NCBI GenBank assembly: GCA_947650365.1
Contig: CANTAL010000197.1
Span: 248,001-312,000 of the forward strand
Direction: 5' to 3'
DNA length: 64,000 nucleotides
From: Chamaelirium japonicum
Taxonomy: Eukaryota > Streptophyta > Magnoliopsida > Liliales > Melanthiaceae
The notes under the pieces are model-generated. The model saw only the letters and a program-made list of their open reading frames with translations, made no database searches and was not told the DNA's origin. A program made the position numbers and the translations under genes. Of the stretch, positions 41,027 through 53,608 are shown piece after piece (the first letter of the stretch is position 1; every line of letters starts with the position of its first letter).

Positions 41027-42750
41027 ATTCTAATTCATACGTACGATCCATTCTAATTTATTCAGACAATCCATTCTAATTCTTTCGCACGAATATATCC
41101 ATTCTAATTCATTCGTACGATCCACCCGAATTCCTTCGTATGATTCATTCTAATTCATTCGCACGAATGTATCCATTCTAATTCATTAGTACGATCTATT
41201 CGAATTCATTCATACGATCCATTCTAATTCATTCATACGATCCATTCTAATTCATTCACACGAATGTATCCATTCTAATTCGTTCGCACAATCTATTCTA
41301 ATTCATTCGTACGATCCATTCTAATTCATTCGCACGATCCATTGTAATTCATTTGTACGATCCATTCTAATTTATTCATACAATCCATTCTAGTTCTTTT
41401 GTATGAATGTATCCATTATTCATTCATACGATCCATTCTAATTCCTTTGTACGATCCATTCTAATTCCTTCGTACTATCCATTCTAATTTATTCGTACGA
41501 TCCAATCTAATTCATTCATACGATCCATTATAATTCTTTTGCACGAATGTATCCATTCTAATTCATTCTTACGATCCATTCTAATTCCCTCGTACGATCC
41601 ATTCTAATTCATTCGTACGATCCATTCTAATTCCTTCGTACGATCCATTCTAATTCATTCCCATGAATGTATCCATTCTAATTCATATGTACGATCCATT
41701 CAAATTCATTCATACGATCCAATCTAATTCATTCGTACGATCCATTCAAATTCATACGATCCATTCTAATTCATATGATCCATTCTAATTCATTCATACG
41801 ATCCATTCTAATTCATTCGTACGATCCATTCTAATTCCTTCGTACGATCCATTCTAATTCATTCCCATGAATGTATCCATTCTAATTCATACGTACGATC
41901 CATTCAAATTCATTCATACGATCCAATCTAATTCCTTCGTACGATCCATTCGAATTCATTCATACGATCCATTCTAATTCATTCATATGATCCATTCTAA
42001 TTCATTCGCACGAATGTATCCATTCTAATTCATTCGTATGATCCATTCTAATTCATTCGCACGATCCAATCTAATTCATTCGCACGATCCATTCTAATTC
42101 ATCATTCGCACAATCTATTCTAATTCATTCGTACGATCCATTCTAATTCATTAGCACGATCCATTCTAATTCATTCGTACGATCCATTCTATTTCATTCA
42201 TACGATCCATTCTTACTCATTTGTACGATCAATTCTAATTCATTTGCACAAATGTATCCATTCTAATTCATTCATACGATCTATTCTAATTCATTCGCAC
42301 GATCCATCATATTCATTCATACGATTCATTCTAATTCATACGTACAATCCATTCTAATTCAATCGTATGATCCATTCTAATTCATTAATACGATCCATTC
42401 TAATTCATTCGCATGATCCATTCTAATTCATTCGTACAATCCATTCTTACTCATTCGTACGATCCATTCTAATTCATTCGCACGAATGTATCTATTCTAA
42501 TTCATTCGTACGATCCATTCTAATTCCTTCGTACGATCCATTCAATTTAATTCATACGATCCATTCTAATACATTCATACAATCCATTCTAATTCTTTCG
42601 CACGAATGTATCCATTCTAATTCATTCGTACGATCTACCCTTAGTCCTTCCTATGATCCATTCTAATTCATTCGCACGAATATATCCATTCTAATTCATT
42701 CGTACGATCCATTCGAATTCATTCATACGATCCATTCTAATTCATTCGCA
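41014..42750 (-). repeat. satellite block B12
   Basis: Orientation B, 1.7 kb. A local duplication of about 203 bp joins the two CCCATGAATG units at 41660 and 41863. Several units near 41750-41775 are shortened (AATTCATACGATCC). CCATCATATTC near 42305 is a decayed copy of the CAATCATATTC marker. It ends in CATTCGCACGAAGGAG. Confidence 0.88.
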
Positions 42751-43537
42751 CGAAGGAGTTAGAATGGATCATTTGAATGAATGAATTAGAATAGATTATA
42801 CGTACGAATGTATTAAAATTGATACATTCGTGCGAAAGAATTAGAATGGATTGTATGAATGAATTAGAATGGATCGTATGAATGAAATAGAATAGATCGT
42901 ACGAAGGAATTAGAATGGATCGTACGAATGAATTAGAATGGATACATTCGTGCGAATGAATTAGAATGGATCATACGAATGAGTAAGAATGGATCGTACG
43001 AATGATATATAATGGATCGTACGAATGAATTAGAATGGATCATGCTAATGAATTAGAATTGATCATGCGAATGAATTAGAATGGATCGTACGAATGAATT
43101 AGAATGGATCGTACGAATAAATTAGAATGGATCGTGCGAATGAATTAGAATGGAACGTACGAATGAATTAGAATGTATACATTCGTGCGAATGAATTAGA
43201 ATGGATCGTACGAATGAGTAAGAATGGATCGTACGAATGAAATATAATGGATCGTGCGAATGAATTAGAATGGTTCATATGAATTAATTAGAATGGATCG
43301 TATGAATGAATTAGAATGGATCGTGCGAATGAATTAGAATGGATCGTACGAATGAATTAAAATGGATACATTCGTGCGAATGAATTAGAATGGATCATAT
43401 AAAGGAATTAGGGTGGATCGTACGAATGAATTAGAATGGATACATTCGTGCGAAAGAATTAGAATGGATTGTATGAATGAATTAGAATGGATCGTATAAA
43501 TGAATTAGAATGGATTGTACAAATAAATTAGAATGGA
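42751..43537 (+). repeat. satellite block A13
   Basis: Orientation A, 790 bp, irregular in the first 60 bp (GAATGAATGAATTAG, TATACGTACGAATG). It ends at GGATTATTCTAATTC. Confidence 0.88.
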
Positions 43538-44550
43538 TTATTCTAATTCATTCGTACGATCCATTCTAATTCATTTGTACGATCCATTCTAATTCATTTG
43601 TACGATCCATGCTTACTCATTCGTACGATCCATTCTAATTCATTCGCACGAATGTATCCATTCTAATTCAATCGTACGATCCATTCTAATTCATTCGTAC
43701 AATCCATTCTAATTCATTCATACGATCCATTCTAATTCATTCCTACGATCCATTCTAATTCATTCAAACGATCCATTCTAATTCATTCATACAATCCATT
43801 CTAATTCTTTCGCACGAATGTATCCATTCTAATTCATTCGTACGATCTATTCTAATTCATTCGTACGATCTATTCTAATTTATTAGCACGATCCATTCTA
43901 ATTGATTCGTACGATCCATTCTATTTCATTCGTACGATCCATTCATACTCATTCGTACGATCCATTCTAATTCACTCGCACGAATGTATGCATTCTAATT
44001 CATTCGTACGATCCATTCTAATTCATTCGTACGATCCATTCTAATTCATTCATACGATCCATTCTAATTCATTCATACGATCCATTCTAATTCATTCGTA
44101 CGATCCATTCTAATTCATTCGCACGATCTATTCTAATTCATTCATACGATCCATTCGAATTCATTCGCACGAATGTATCCATTCTAATTCATTCGCACGA
44201 TCCACCCTAATTCATTTGTACGATCCATTCTAATTCCTTCGTACGATCCATTCTAATTCATTCCCATGAATGTATCCATTCTAATAATACGTATGATCCA
44301 TTCTAATTCATTCTATTTCATTCTAATTCATACGATCCATTCTAAAGAATTCATTGGTACGATCCATTCTAATTCATTCGCACGATCCATTCTAATCCAT
44401 TCTAATTTATTCCCATCCATTCTAATTCAATTGTACGATCCATTCTAATTCATTCGTACGATCCATTCTAATTCATTCGCACGAATGTATCCATTCTAAT
44501 TCATTCGTATGATCCATTCTAATTCATTCCCACGATCCATTCTAATTCAT
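43538..44550 (-). repeat. satellite block B13
   Basis: Orientation B, 1.0 kb. From about 44280 to 44420 unit length breaks down (CTATTTCATTCTAATTC, CTAAAGAATTCATTGG, CTAATCCATTC). It ends in CATTGAGTAAGAATGG. Confidence 0.88.
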
Positions 44551-44800
44551 TGAGTAAGAATGGATCGTACGAATGAAATAGAATGAATCGTATGAATGAA
44601 TTAGAATAGATTGTACGAATAAATTAGAATGGATTGTACAAATAAATTAGAATGGATCGTATGAATGAATTTGAATGGATCGTGCGAATGAATTAGAATG
44701 GATCGTACGAATAAATAAGAATGGATCGTACGAATGAAATAGAATGGATTGTACGAATGAATTAGAATGGATCGTACGAATGAATTAGAATAGATTGTAC
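44551..44800 (+). repeat. satellite block A14 (short)
   Basis: Orientation A, 250 bp, entered in the middle of a GAGTAAGAATGG unit. It leaves through GTACGAATGTATCC, that is, through the long-unit fold-back sequence. Confidence 0.87.
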
Positions 44801-45258
44801 GAATGTATCCATTCTAATTCATTCCTTTGTGCGATCCATTCTAATTCATTAGCACGATCCATTCTAATTCATTCGTACGATCCATTCTAATCATTCATAC
44901 GAATGGATCTTACTCATTCATACGATCCATTCTAATTCATTAGCACGATCCATTCTAATTCATTTGTACGATCCATTCTAATTCATTCATACAATCCATT
45001 CTAATTCTTTTGCACGAATGTATCCATTCTACTTCATTCGTACGATCCATTCTAATTCCTTCGTACGATCCATTCTAATTCATTCGTACGATCCATCCTA
45101 ATTTCTTCGTATGATCCATTCTAATTCATTAGCACGATCTATTCAAATTCATTCGTACGATCCATTCTATTTCATTCGTACGATCCATATTCTAATACAT
45201 TCGTACGTATGATCCATTCTAATTCATTCATTCGTACGATCCATTCTAATTCCTTCGT
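44801..45258 (-). repeat. satellite block B14
   Basis: Orientation B, 460 bp. Contains a micro-patch in A orientation (CATACGAATGGATC, 44895-44910). It leaves through TTCGTGCGAATGAATTAG. Confidence 0.87.
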
Positions 45259-45961
45259 GCGAATGAATTAGAATGGATCGTATGAATGAATTCGAATGGA
45301 TCGTACGAATGAATTATAATGGATACATTCAAGCGAATGAATTAGAATGGATCATACGAAGGAATTAGGGTGGATCGTACGAATGAATTAGAATGGATAC
45401 ATTCGTGCGAAAGAATTAGAATGGATTGTATGAATGAATTAGAATGGATTGTATGAATAAAATAGAATGGATCGTACGAAGGAATTAGAATGGATCGTAC
45501 GAATGAATTAGATTGGATACATTTGTGCGAATGAATTAGAATGGATCGTACGAATGTGTAAGAATGGATCGTACAAATGAATTAGAATGGATCGTGCGAA
45601 TGAATTAGAATGGATCGTATGAATGAATTAGAATGGACGTGCGAATGAATTAGAATGGATCATACGTATGAATTAGAACGAATCGTAAGAATGAATTAGA
45701 ATGGATTGTGCGAATGAATTATAATGGATCGTACGAATGAATTAGAATGGATCGTACGAATGAATTAGAATGGATCGTACGAATGAATTAGAATGGATCG
45801 TGCGAATGAATTAGAATGGATCATACAAATGAATTAGAATGGATACATTCAGGCGAATGAATTACAATGGATCGTACGAATGAGTAAGAATGGATCGTAT
45901 GAATGTAATAGAATGGATCGTTTGAATGAATTAGAATTGATCGTGCTAATGAATTAGAATT
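45259..45961 (+). repeat. satellite block A15
   Basis: Orientation A, 700 bp, similar in variant content to A13 (GAATTAGGGTGG, then a 28-mer). It ends at GAATTGATCCATTC, a GATC-centred switch. Confidence 0.88.
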
Positions 45962-47380
45962 GATCCATTCTATTTCCTTCGTACGATCCATTCTTACTCA
46001 TTCGTACGATCCACTCTAATTTATTCGCACGATCCAATCTAATTCATTTGCACGATCCATTCTAATTTATTCATTCGATCCATTCTATTTCATTCATACG
46101 ATCCATTCTTAGTCATTCTTACGATCCATTCTAATTCATTCGCACGAATGTATCCATTCTAATTCATTCGTACGATCCATTCTAATTCATTCGCACGATC
46201 CATTCTAATTCATTCGTACGATCCATTCTAATTCATTCGCACGATCCATTCTAATTCATTCATACGATCCATTCTAATTCATTCATACAATCCATTCTAA
46301 TTCTTTCTCACGAATGTATCCATTCTAATTCATTCGTACGATCCATTCTAATTCATTCGTACGATCCATTCTAATTCATTCGCACGATCCATTCTAATTC
46401 ATTCATACGATCCATTCTAATTCATTCATACAATCCATTCTAATTCTTTCTCACGAATGTATCCATTCTAATTCATTCGTACGATCCACCCTAATTCATT
46501 CGTAAGATCAATTCTAATTCATTCGCACGAATGTATCCATTCTAATTCATTCGTACGATCCATTCGAATTTATTCTTACGATCCATTCAAATTCATTCAT
46601 ACGATCCATTCTAATTCATTCACACAAATGTATTTATTCTAATTAATTCGTACGATCCATTCTAATTCATTCGCACGATCCAATCTAATTCATTCGCACG
46701 ATCCACTCTAATTCATTCGTACGATCCATTCTATTTCATTCGTACGATCAATTCTAATTCATTCGCACGAATGTATCCATTCTAATTCATTCGTATGATC
46801 CATTCTAATTCATTCGCACGATCCATTCTAATTCATTCGTACGATCCATTCTAATTCATTCGTACGATCCATTCTAATTCATTCGCATGATCCATTCTAA
46901 TTCATTCATATGATCCATTCTTATTCATTCATACAATCCATTCTAATTCTTTCGCACGAATGTATCCATTCTAATTCATTCGTACGATCCACCCTAATTC
47001 CTTCGTATGATCCATTCTAATTCATTCGCACGAATGTATCCATTCTAATTCATTCGTACGATCCACTCGAATTCATTCATACGATCCATTCTAATTCATT
47101 CATACGATCCATTCTAATTCATTCGCACGAATGTATCCATTCTAATTCATTCGTACGATTCATTCTAATTCTTTCGCACAATCTATTCTAATTCATTCGT
47201 ACGATCCATTCTAATTCATTGGCACGATCCATTCTAATTCATTTGTACGATCTATTCTAATTCATTCATACAATCCATTCTAATTCTTTTGCACGAATAT
47301 ATCCATTCTAATTCATTCGTACGATCCATTCTAATTCCTTCGTACGATTCATTCTAATTTCTTGCTACGATCCATTCTAA
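45962..47380 (-). repeat. satellite block B15
   Basis: Orientation B, 1.4 kb, with one of the most regular higher-order stretches. TTCTTTCTCACGAATG occurs twice, 143 bp apart (46301 and 46444), equal to five 23-mers plus one 28-mer. It ends in TCCATTCTAATTAGAATGGA. Confidence 0.9.
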
Positions 47381-47392
47381 TTAGAATGGATC
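47369..47392. repeat. perfect 24-bp palindrome at a B-to-A switch
   Basis: Symmetric around TTCTAATTAGAA (centre 47380/47381). The second copy of this joint (about 47750-47770) has lost symmetry through one substitution. Confidence 0.92.
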
Positions 47393-47480
47393 ATGCAAAT
47401 GAATTAGAATGGATACATTCGAGCGAATGAATTAGAATGAATCGTACAAATGAATTAGAATGGATCGTATGAATGAATTA
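47381..47480 (+). repeat. satellite block A16 (100 bp)
   Basis: About four units of orientation A with a 28-mer, between TTCTAATTAGAA and GAATTAGCACGATCC. First member of the 379-bp duplication. Confidence 0.9.
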
Positions 47481-47759
47481 GCACGATCCATTCTAATTCT
47501 TTCGCACGAATGTATCCATTCAAATTCATTCGTACGATTCATTCTAATTCTTTCGCACAATCTATTCTAATTCATTCGTACGATCCATTGTAATTCATTG
47601 GCACGATCCATTCTAATTCATTTGTACGATCCATTCTAATTCATTCATACAATCCATTTTAATTCTTTTGCACGAATGTATCGATTCTAATTCATTCGTA
47701 CGATCCATTCTAATTCCTTCGTACGATTAATTCTAATTTCTTGGTATGATCCATTCAAA
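47481..47759 (-). repeat. satellite block B16
   Basis: Orientation B, 280 bp, the B part of the second 379-bp copy. Confidence 0.9.
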
Positions 47760-47859
47760 TTAGAATGGATCGTGCAAATGAATTAGAATGGATACATTCG
47801 AGCGAATGAATTAGAATGGACCGTACAAATGAATAAGAATGGATCGTATGAATGAATTA
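47760..47859 (+). repeat. satellite block A17 (100 bp)
   Basis: Second copy of the 100-bp A patch, entered through CCATTCAAATTAGAATGG and left through GAATTAGCACGACCC. Confidence 0.9.
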
Positions 47860-48288
47860 GCACGACCCATTGTAATTCTTTCGCACGAATGTATCCATTC
47901 TAATTCATTCGTACGATCCATTCTAATTCATTCATACGATCTATTCTAATTCATTCGTACGATCCATTCTAATTCATTTGCACGATCGATTCTAATTCAT
48001 TTGCACGATCCATTCTAATTCATTCATAGGATCCATTCTAATTCATTCATATGATCCAATTCGCACGATCCCTTCTAATTCATTCGTACGATCCATTCTA
48101 ATTCATACGTACAATCTATTCTAATTCATTCGTACGATCCATTATAATTTATTAGCACGATCCATTCTAATTCATTCATACAATCTATTTAAATTCTTTC
48201 GCACGAATGTATCCATTCTAATTCATTCGTATGATCCACCCTAATTCCTTTATATAATCCATTCTAATTCATTTGCACGAATGTATCA
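47860..48288 (-). repeat. satellite block B17
   Basis: Orientation B, 430 bp, with a truncated unit near 48055 (CATATGATCCAATTCGCACG). It ends where GAATGTATC meets ATGCTAATGAATTAG. Confidence 0.88.
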
Positions 48289-49056
48289 TGCTAATGAATT
48301 AGAATGAATCGTATGAATTAGAATAGATTGTATGAATAAATTAGAATGGATCGTACGAATGAATTAGAATAGATCGTGCGAATGAATTAGAATGGATCAT
48401 ACGAATGAATTAGAATGGATATATTCGTGCGAATGAATTAGAATGGATCGTATGAATGAATTAGAATGGATCGTATGAATGAATTTTAATGGATCGTGCG
48501 AATGAATTAGCATGGATCGTACGAATGAATTAGAATGGATCGTATGAAAGAATTAGAATGGATCGTGCAAATGAATTAGAACGGATCATATGAATGAAAT
48601 AGAATGGATCGTATGAATAAGAATGGATCGTACGAAGGAATTAGAATGGATCATACGAATGAAATAGAATCGATCGTATGAAGGAATTAGAATGGATCGT
48701 ACGAAGGAATTAGAATGGATCGTACGAAGGAATTAGAATGGATACATTCGTGCAAAAGAATTAGAATGGATTGTATGAATGAATTAGAATGGATCGTGCA
48801 ATTGAATTAGAATGGATCGTGCGAATGAATTAGAATGGATCGTACGAATGAATTAGAATAGATTGTGCGAATGAATTAGAATGGATCGTACGAATGAATT
48901 AGAATGGATCTTACGAATGAATTAAAATGGATACATTCGTGCGAATGAATTAGAATGGATCGTATGAATGAGTAAGAATGGATCGTACGAATGAATTAGA
49001 ATGGATACATTTGTGCAAAAGAATTAGAATGGATTGTACGAATGAGTTAGAATGGA
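48289..49056 (+). repeat. satellite block A18
   Basis: Orientation A, 770 bp, with truncated units near 48305-48320 and 48610 and a run of GAAGGAATTAG units at 48640-48740. It ends at GGATCC. Confidence 0.88.
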
Positions 49057-49066
49057 TCCATTCTAA
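49047..49066. repeat. perfect 20-bp palindrome at an A-to-B switch
   Basis: TTAGAATGGATCCATTCTAA, centre 49056/49057, the same joint as at 39641 and 49921. Confidence 0.93.
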
Positions 49067-49557
49067 TTCATTCGCACGATCCATTCTAGTTCATTCGCAT
49101 GTATGTATCCATTATAATTCATTCGTACGATCCATTCTAATTCATTCATACGATCCATTCTAATTCATTCGTTCGATCCATTCTAATTCATTTGCACGAT
49201 CCATTCTAATTCATTCGCACGAATGTATCCATTCTAATTCATTCACACGAATGTATCCATTTTAATTCATTCGTACGATCCATTCTAATTCATTCGCACA
49301 ATCCAATCTAGTTCATTCTCATGATCCATTCTAAATCATTCGTACGATCCATTCTATTTCATTCGTACGATCCATTCTTACTCATTCGTACGATCCATTC
49401 TAATTCATTCGCACAAATGTATCCATTCTAATTCATTCGTACGATCCTTTTTAATTCGTTCGCACGATCCATTCTAATTCATTCGTACGATCCATTCTAA
49501 TTCATTCACACGATCCATTCTAATTTATTCATACAATCTGTTCTAATTCATTCATAC
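49057..49557 (-). repeat. satellite block B18
   Basis: Orientation B, 500 bp, with two adjacent 28-mers (49198-49260) and GCATGTATGTATCC near 49097. It ends in CATACGAATTAGAATGG. Confidence 0.88.
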
Positions 49558-49930
49558 GAATTAGAATGGATCGTACGAATGAATCGTGCGAATGAATTAG
49601 AATGGATCGTGTATAAGAATTAGAATGGATTGTAGATCGTACGAATGAATTAGACTAGATCGTGCTAATGAATTAGAATGTTTCGTACGAATGAATTAGA
49701 ATAGATTGTGCGAATGATGTATTAGAATGGATCGTGCGAATGAATTAGATTGGATCATGCGAAAGAATTAGAATGGATCATACGAATGAATTAGAATGGA
49801 TACATTCGTGCGAATGAATTAGAATGCATCGTATGAATGAATTAGATTGGATCATATGAATGAATTAGAATGGATCGTATGAATGAATTAGAATGGATCG
49901 TATGAATGAATTAGAATGAATTAGAATGGA
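49558..49930 (+). repeat. satellite block A19, irregular
   Basis: Orientation A, 370 bp. The first 100 bp hold several truncated units (GAATCGTGCG, CGTGTATAAGAATTAG, TTGTAGATCGTACG), among the most irregular unit lengths in the window. It ends at GGATCC. Confidence 0.87.
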
Positions 49931-49943
49931 TCCATTCTAATTC
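49918..49943. repeat. perfect 26-bp palindrome at an A-to-B switch
   Basis: TTAGAATGGATCCATTCTAA (49921-49940) with three more paired bases on each side. Confidence 0.92.
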
Positions 49944-51840
49944 CTTCGTACGATCCATTCTAATTCATTCCCATGAATGTATCCATTCTAATTCATACGT
50001 ACGATCCATTCTAATTCATTCTTAACGTACGATCCATTCTAATTCCTTCGTACGATCCATTCTATTTTATTCGTATGATCCATTCTAATTCCTTCGTATG
50101 ATCCATTCTGATTCATTCCCATGAATGTATCCATTTGAATTCATACGTACGATCCATTCTAATTCATTCATACGATCCAATCTTATTCATTCATACGATC
50201 CATTCTAATTCACACGCACGAATGTATCCATTATAATTCATTCATACAATCCATTCTAATTCATTCGCCCAATCTATTCTAATTCATTTGTATGATCCAT
50301 CCCAATTCATTAGCACGATCCATTCTAATTCATTCGTACGATCCATTCTATTTCATTCGTACGATCCATTCTTACTCATTCGTACGATCCATTCTAATTC
50401 ATTCGCATGATCTATTCTAATTCATTCATACGATCCATTCTAATTCATTAGCACGATCCATTCTAATTAATTCATACGATCCATTCTATTTCATTCGTAC
50501 GATCCATTCTTAGTCATTCGTACGATCCATTCTAATTCATTCGCATGAATGTTTCCATTCTAATTCATTCGTACAATCAATTCAAATTCATTCGCACGAT
50601 CCATTCTAATTCATTTGTACGATCCATTCTAATTCATTCATACAATCTATTCTAATTCTTTCGCACGAATGTATCCATTCTAATTCATTCGTACGATACA
50701 TTCTAATTCATTCACACGATCCATTCTAATTCATTCATACGATCCATTCTAATTCATTCGTACGATCCATTCTAAATCATTCGCACAATCCATTCTAATT
50801 TCTTTGTACGATCCATTCTAATTCCTTCGTACGATCCATTCTATTTCATTTGTATGATCCATTCTAATTCCTTCGTACGATCCATTCTAATTCATTCCCA
50901 TGAATGTATCCATTCTAATTCATACGTACGATCAATTCTAATTCATTCATACGATCCAATCTAATTCATTCATACGATCCATTCTAATTCATTCACACGA
51001 ATGTATCCATTCTATTTCATTCGTACGATCCATTCTAATTCATTCGCATAATCTATTCTAGTTCATTCGTACGATCCATTCTAATTCATTAGCACGATCC
51101 ATTCTAATTCATTCATACGATCCATTCAATTTCATTCATACGATCCATTCTTACACATTCGTACGATCCATTCTAATTCATTCGCACGAATATATCCATT
51201 CTAATTCATTCGTACGATCCATTCTAATTCATTCGCACGATCCATTCTTATTTATTCTTTCGATCCATTCTAATTCATTCATACAATCCATTCTAATTCT
51301 TTCGCACGAATGTATCCATTCTAATTGATTCGTACGATCAACCCTAATTCCTTCGCATGATCCATTCTAATTCATTCGCACGAATGTATCCATTCTAATT
51401 CATTCGTACGATCCTTTCGAATTCATTCATACGATCCATTCTAATTCATTCATACGATCCATTCTAATTCATTCGTACGATCCATTCTAATTCATTCGCA
51501 CGAATGTATCCATTCTAATTCATTCGCACGATCCATTCTAATTCATTCGCACAATCTATTCTAATTTATTTATAAGATCTATTCTAATTCATTAGCACGA
51601 TCCATTCTAATTCATTCGTACGATCCATTCTATTTTATTCGTACGATCCATTCTTACTCATTTGCACAATCCATTCTAATTCCTTCGTACGATCCATTCT
51701 AATTCATTCCCATGAATGTATCCATTCTAATTCATACGTACGATCTATTCTAATTCATTCGCACGATCCATTCTAATTCATTCGTACGATCCATTCTAAT
51801 TCATTTGCATGATCCATTCTAATTCATCGTACGATCCATT
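49931..51840 (-). repeat. satellite block B19
   Basis: Orientation B, 1.9 kb, rich in CCTTCGTACG and CATTCCCATGAATG units (49960, 50116, 50895, 51708). One unit near 50022-50035 is altered (CATTCTTAACGTACG). It ends irregularly at CATCGTACGATCCATTGTGCG. Confidence 0.88.
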
Positions 51841-52474
51841 GTGCGAATGAAATAGAATGGATCATGCGAATGAATTAGAATGTATACATTCGTGCGAATG
51901 AATTAGAATGAATCGTATGAATGAATTAGAATGGATACATTCGTGCAAATGAATTAGAATGGATCATACGAAGGAATTAGGGTGGATCATACGAATGAAT
52001 TAGAATGGATACAATCGTGCGAAAGAATTAGAATGGATTGTATGAATGAATTTGAATGGATCGTATGAATGAATTAGAATGGATCGTGCGAATGAATTAG
52101 AACGGATCATACGAATGAATTAGAATGGATCGTATGAATGAATTAGAATGGATCGTGCGAATGAATTTGAAATGATCGTACGAATGAATTAGAATGGATA
52201 CATTCGTGCGAATGAATTAGAATGGATCGTACGAATGAATTAGAATGGATCGTACGAAGGAATTAGAATGGATCATACGAATGAATTAGAATGGATACAT
52301 TCGTGCGAATGAATTAGAATGGGTCATACGAAGGAATTAGGGAGGATCGGATGAATAAAGTAGAATGGATACATTCGTGCGAATGAATTAGAATGGATCG
52401 TATTAATGAATTAGAATGGAAACATTCTGCGAATGAATTAGAATGGATCATACGAAGGAATTAGGGAGGATCGT
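51841..52474 (+). repeat. satellite block A20
   Basis: Orientation A, 630 bp, dense in 28-mers and GGAATTAGGG(T/A)GG units (about 51975, 52335, 52460). It ends at GATCGTACGATC. Confidence 0.9.
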
Positions 52475-52480
52475 ACGATC
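52469..52480. repeat. 12-bp palindrome at a switch and duplication edge
   Basis: GATCGTACGATC, centre 52474/52475. Sequence to the right matches about 26505 onwards, while sequence to the left is orientation A and does not match, so the large duplication starts at or next to this palindrome. Confidence 0.85.
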
Positions 52481-52717
52481 AATTCTAATTCATTCGCACA
52501 ATCTATTCTAATTCATTCGTACGATCCATTCTAATTCATTAGCACGATCCATTCTAATTTATTCGTACGATCCATTCTATTACATTCGTACGATCCATTC
52601 TTACTCATTCGTACGATCCATTCTAATTAATTCGCACGATCCATTCTAATTCATTCATACGAACCATTCTATTTCATTCGTACGATCCATTCTTACTCAT
52701 TTGTACGATCCATTCAT
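52475..52717 (-). repeat. satellite block B20
   Basis: Orientation B, 240 bp, a copy of about 26505-26738, ending in the same CATTCATGGGAATG joint (52711-52724). Confidence 0.9.
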
Positions 52718-52993
52718 GGGAATGAATTAGAATGGATCATACGAAGGAATTAGAAAGGATCGTACGAATGAATTAGAATAGATTGTGCGAATGAATTAGA
52801 ATGGATCATATGAATGAATTAGAATGGATTGTATGAATGAATTAGAATGGATCGTACGAATGAAATAGAATGGATCATACGAATAAATTAGAATGGATCG
52901 TGCTAATGAATTAGAATGGATCGTACAAATGAATTAGAATAGATTGTGCGAATGAATTAGAATAGATTGTGCGAATGAATTAGAATTGATCGT
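52718..52993 (+). repeat. satellite block A21
   Basis: Orientation A, 275 bp. It starts like A3 and A6 but is longer and lacks their AGTAAGATCAATTC exit. It leaves at GATCGTACGATC (52988-52999). Confidence 0.88.
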
Positions 52994-53136
52994 ACGATCC
53001 TCCCTAATTCCTTCGTATGATCCATTCCAATTCATTCGCAGAATGTTTCCATTCTAATTCATTCGTATGATCCATTCTAATTCCTTCGTACGATCCATTC
53101 TAATTCATTCGTACGATCCATTTAATTCATTCGCAC
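52994..53136 (-). repeat. satellite block B21 (short)
   Basis: About 143 bp of orientation B with a truncated unit near 53118 (CCATTTAATTC). It leaves through CATTCGCACGAATGAG: a long-unit fold-back that stays in A instead of returning to B. Confidence 0.87.
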
Positions 53137-53608
53137 GAATGAGTTAGAATGGATCATATAAATGAATTAGAATGGATCGTGCGAATGAATTAGAATGGAT
53201 CATACAAATGAATTAGAATGGATACATTCGTGCGAAAGAATTAGAATGGATTGTATGAATGAATTAGAATGGATCGTACGAATGAATTAGAATGGATCAT
53301 ATGAATGAATTAGAATGGATCGTATGAATGAATTAGAATGGATCAAGCGAATGAATTAGAATGGATCATATGAATGAAATAGAATGGATCGTACGAATGA
53401 ATTAGAATGGATCGTACGAATGAATTAGAATGTATTGTATGAATGAATTAGAATAGATTGTGCGAATAAATTAGAATGGATCGTACGAATAAATTAGAAT
53501 GGATCGTATGAATGAAGTAGAATGGATCGTATGAATGTATTAGAATGGATCGTACGAATGAATTAGAATGGATACATTTGTGCGAAAGAATTAGAATGGA
53601 TCGTGCTG
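53137..53608 (+). repeat. satellite block A22
   Basis: Orientation A, 470 bp, the counterpart of A4 and A7, ending in GATCGTGCTGATTCATTC. Confidence 0.9.

Larger units (their letters stand above)
47157..47914. repeat. 379-bp tandem duplication containing both polarities
   Basis: The segment at about 47157-47535 (B, B-to-A switch, about 100 bp of A, A-to-B switch) is repeated at about 47536-47914. Shared oddities are CATTGGCACG, TTTCTTGCTAC/TTTCTTGGTAT and CATTCGAGCG. Offset measured on GCAAATGAATTAG at 47395 and 47774. Some differences have accumulated, for example TCCATTCTAATT against TCCATTCAAATT. Confidence 0.9.

Noticed and set aside
44266..44448. 60-codon open frame on +
   Set aside because: Lies in the stretch of broken unit lengths at 44280-44420; irregular frame shifts avoid stops by chance.
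48978..49163. 61-codon open frame on + crossing a polarity switch
   Set aside because: Reads A units and then B units across the GGATCC joint at 49056; its two halves are translations of opposite strands of the same satellite.
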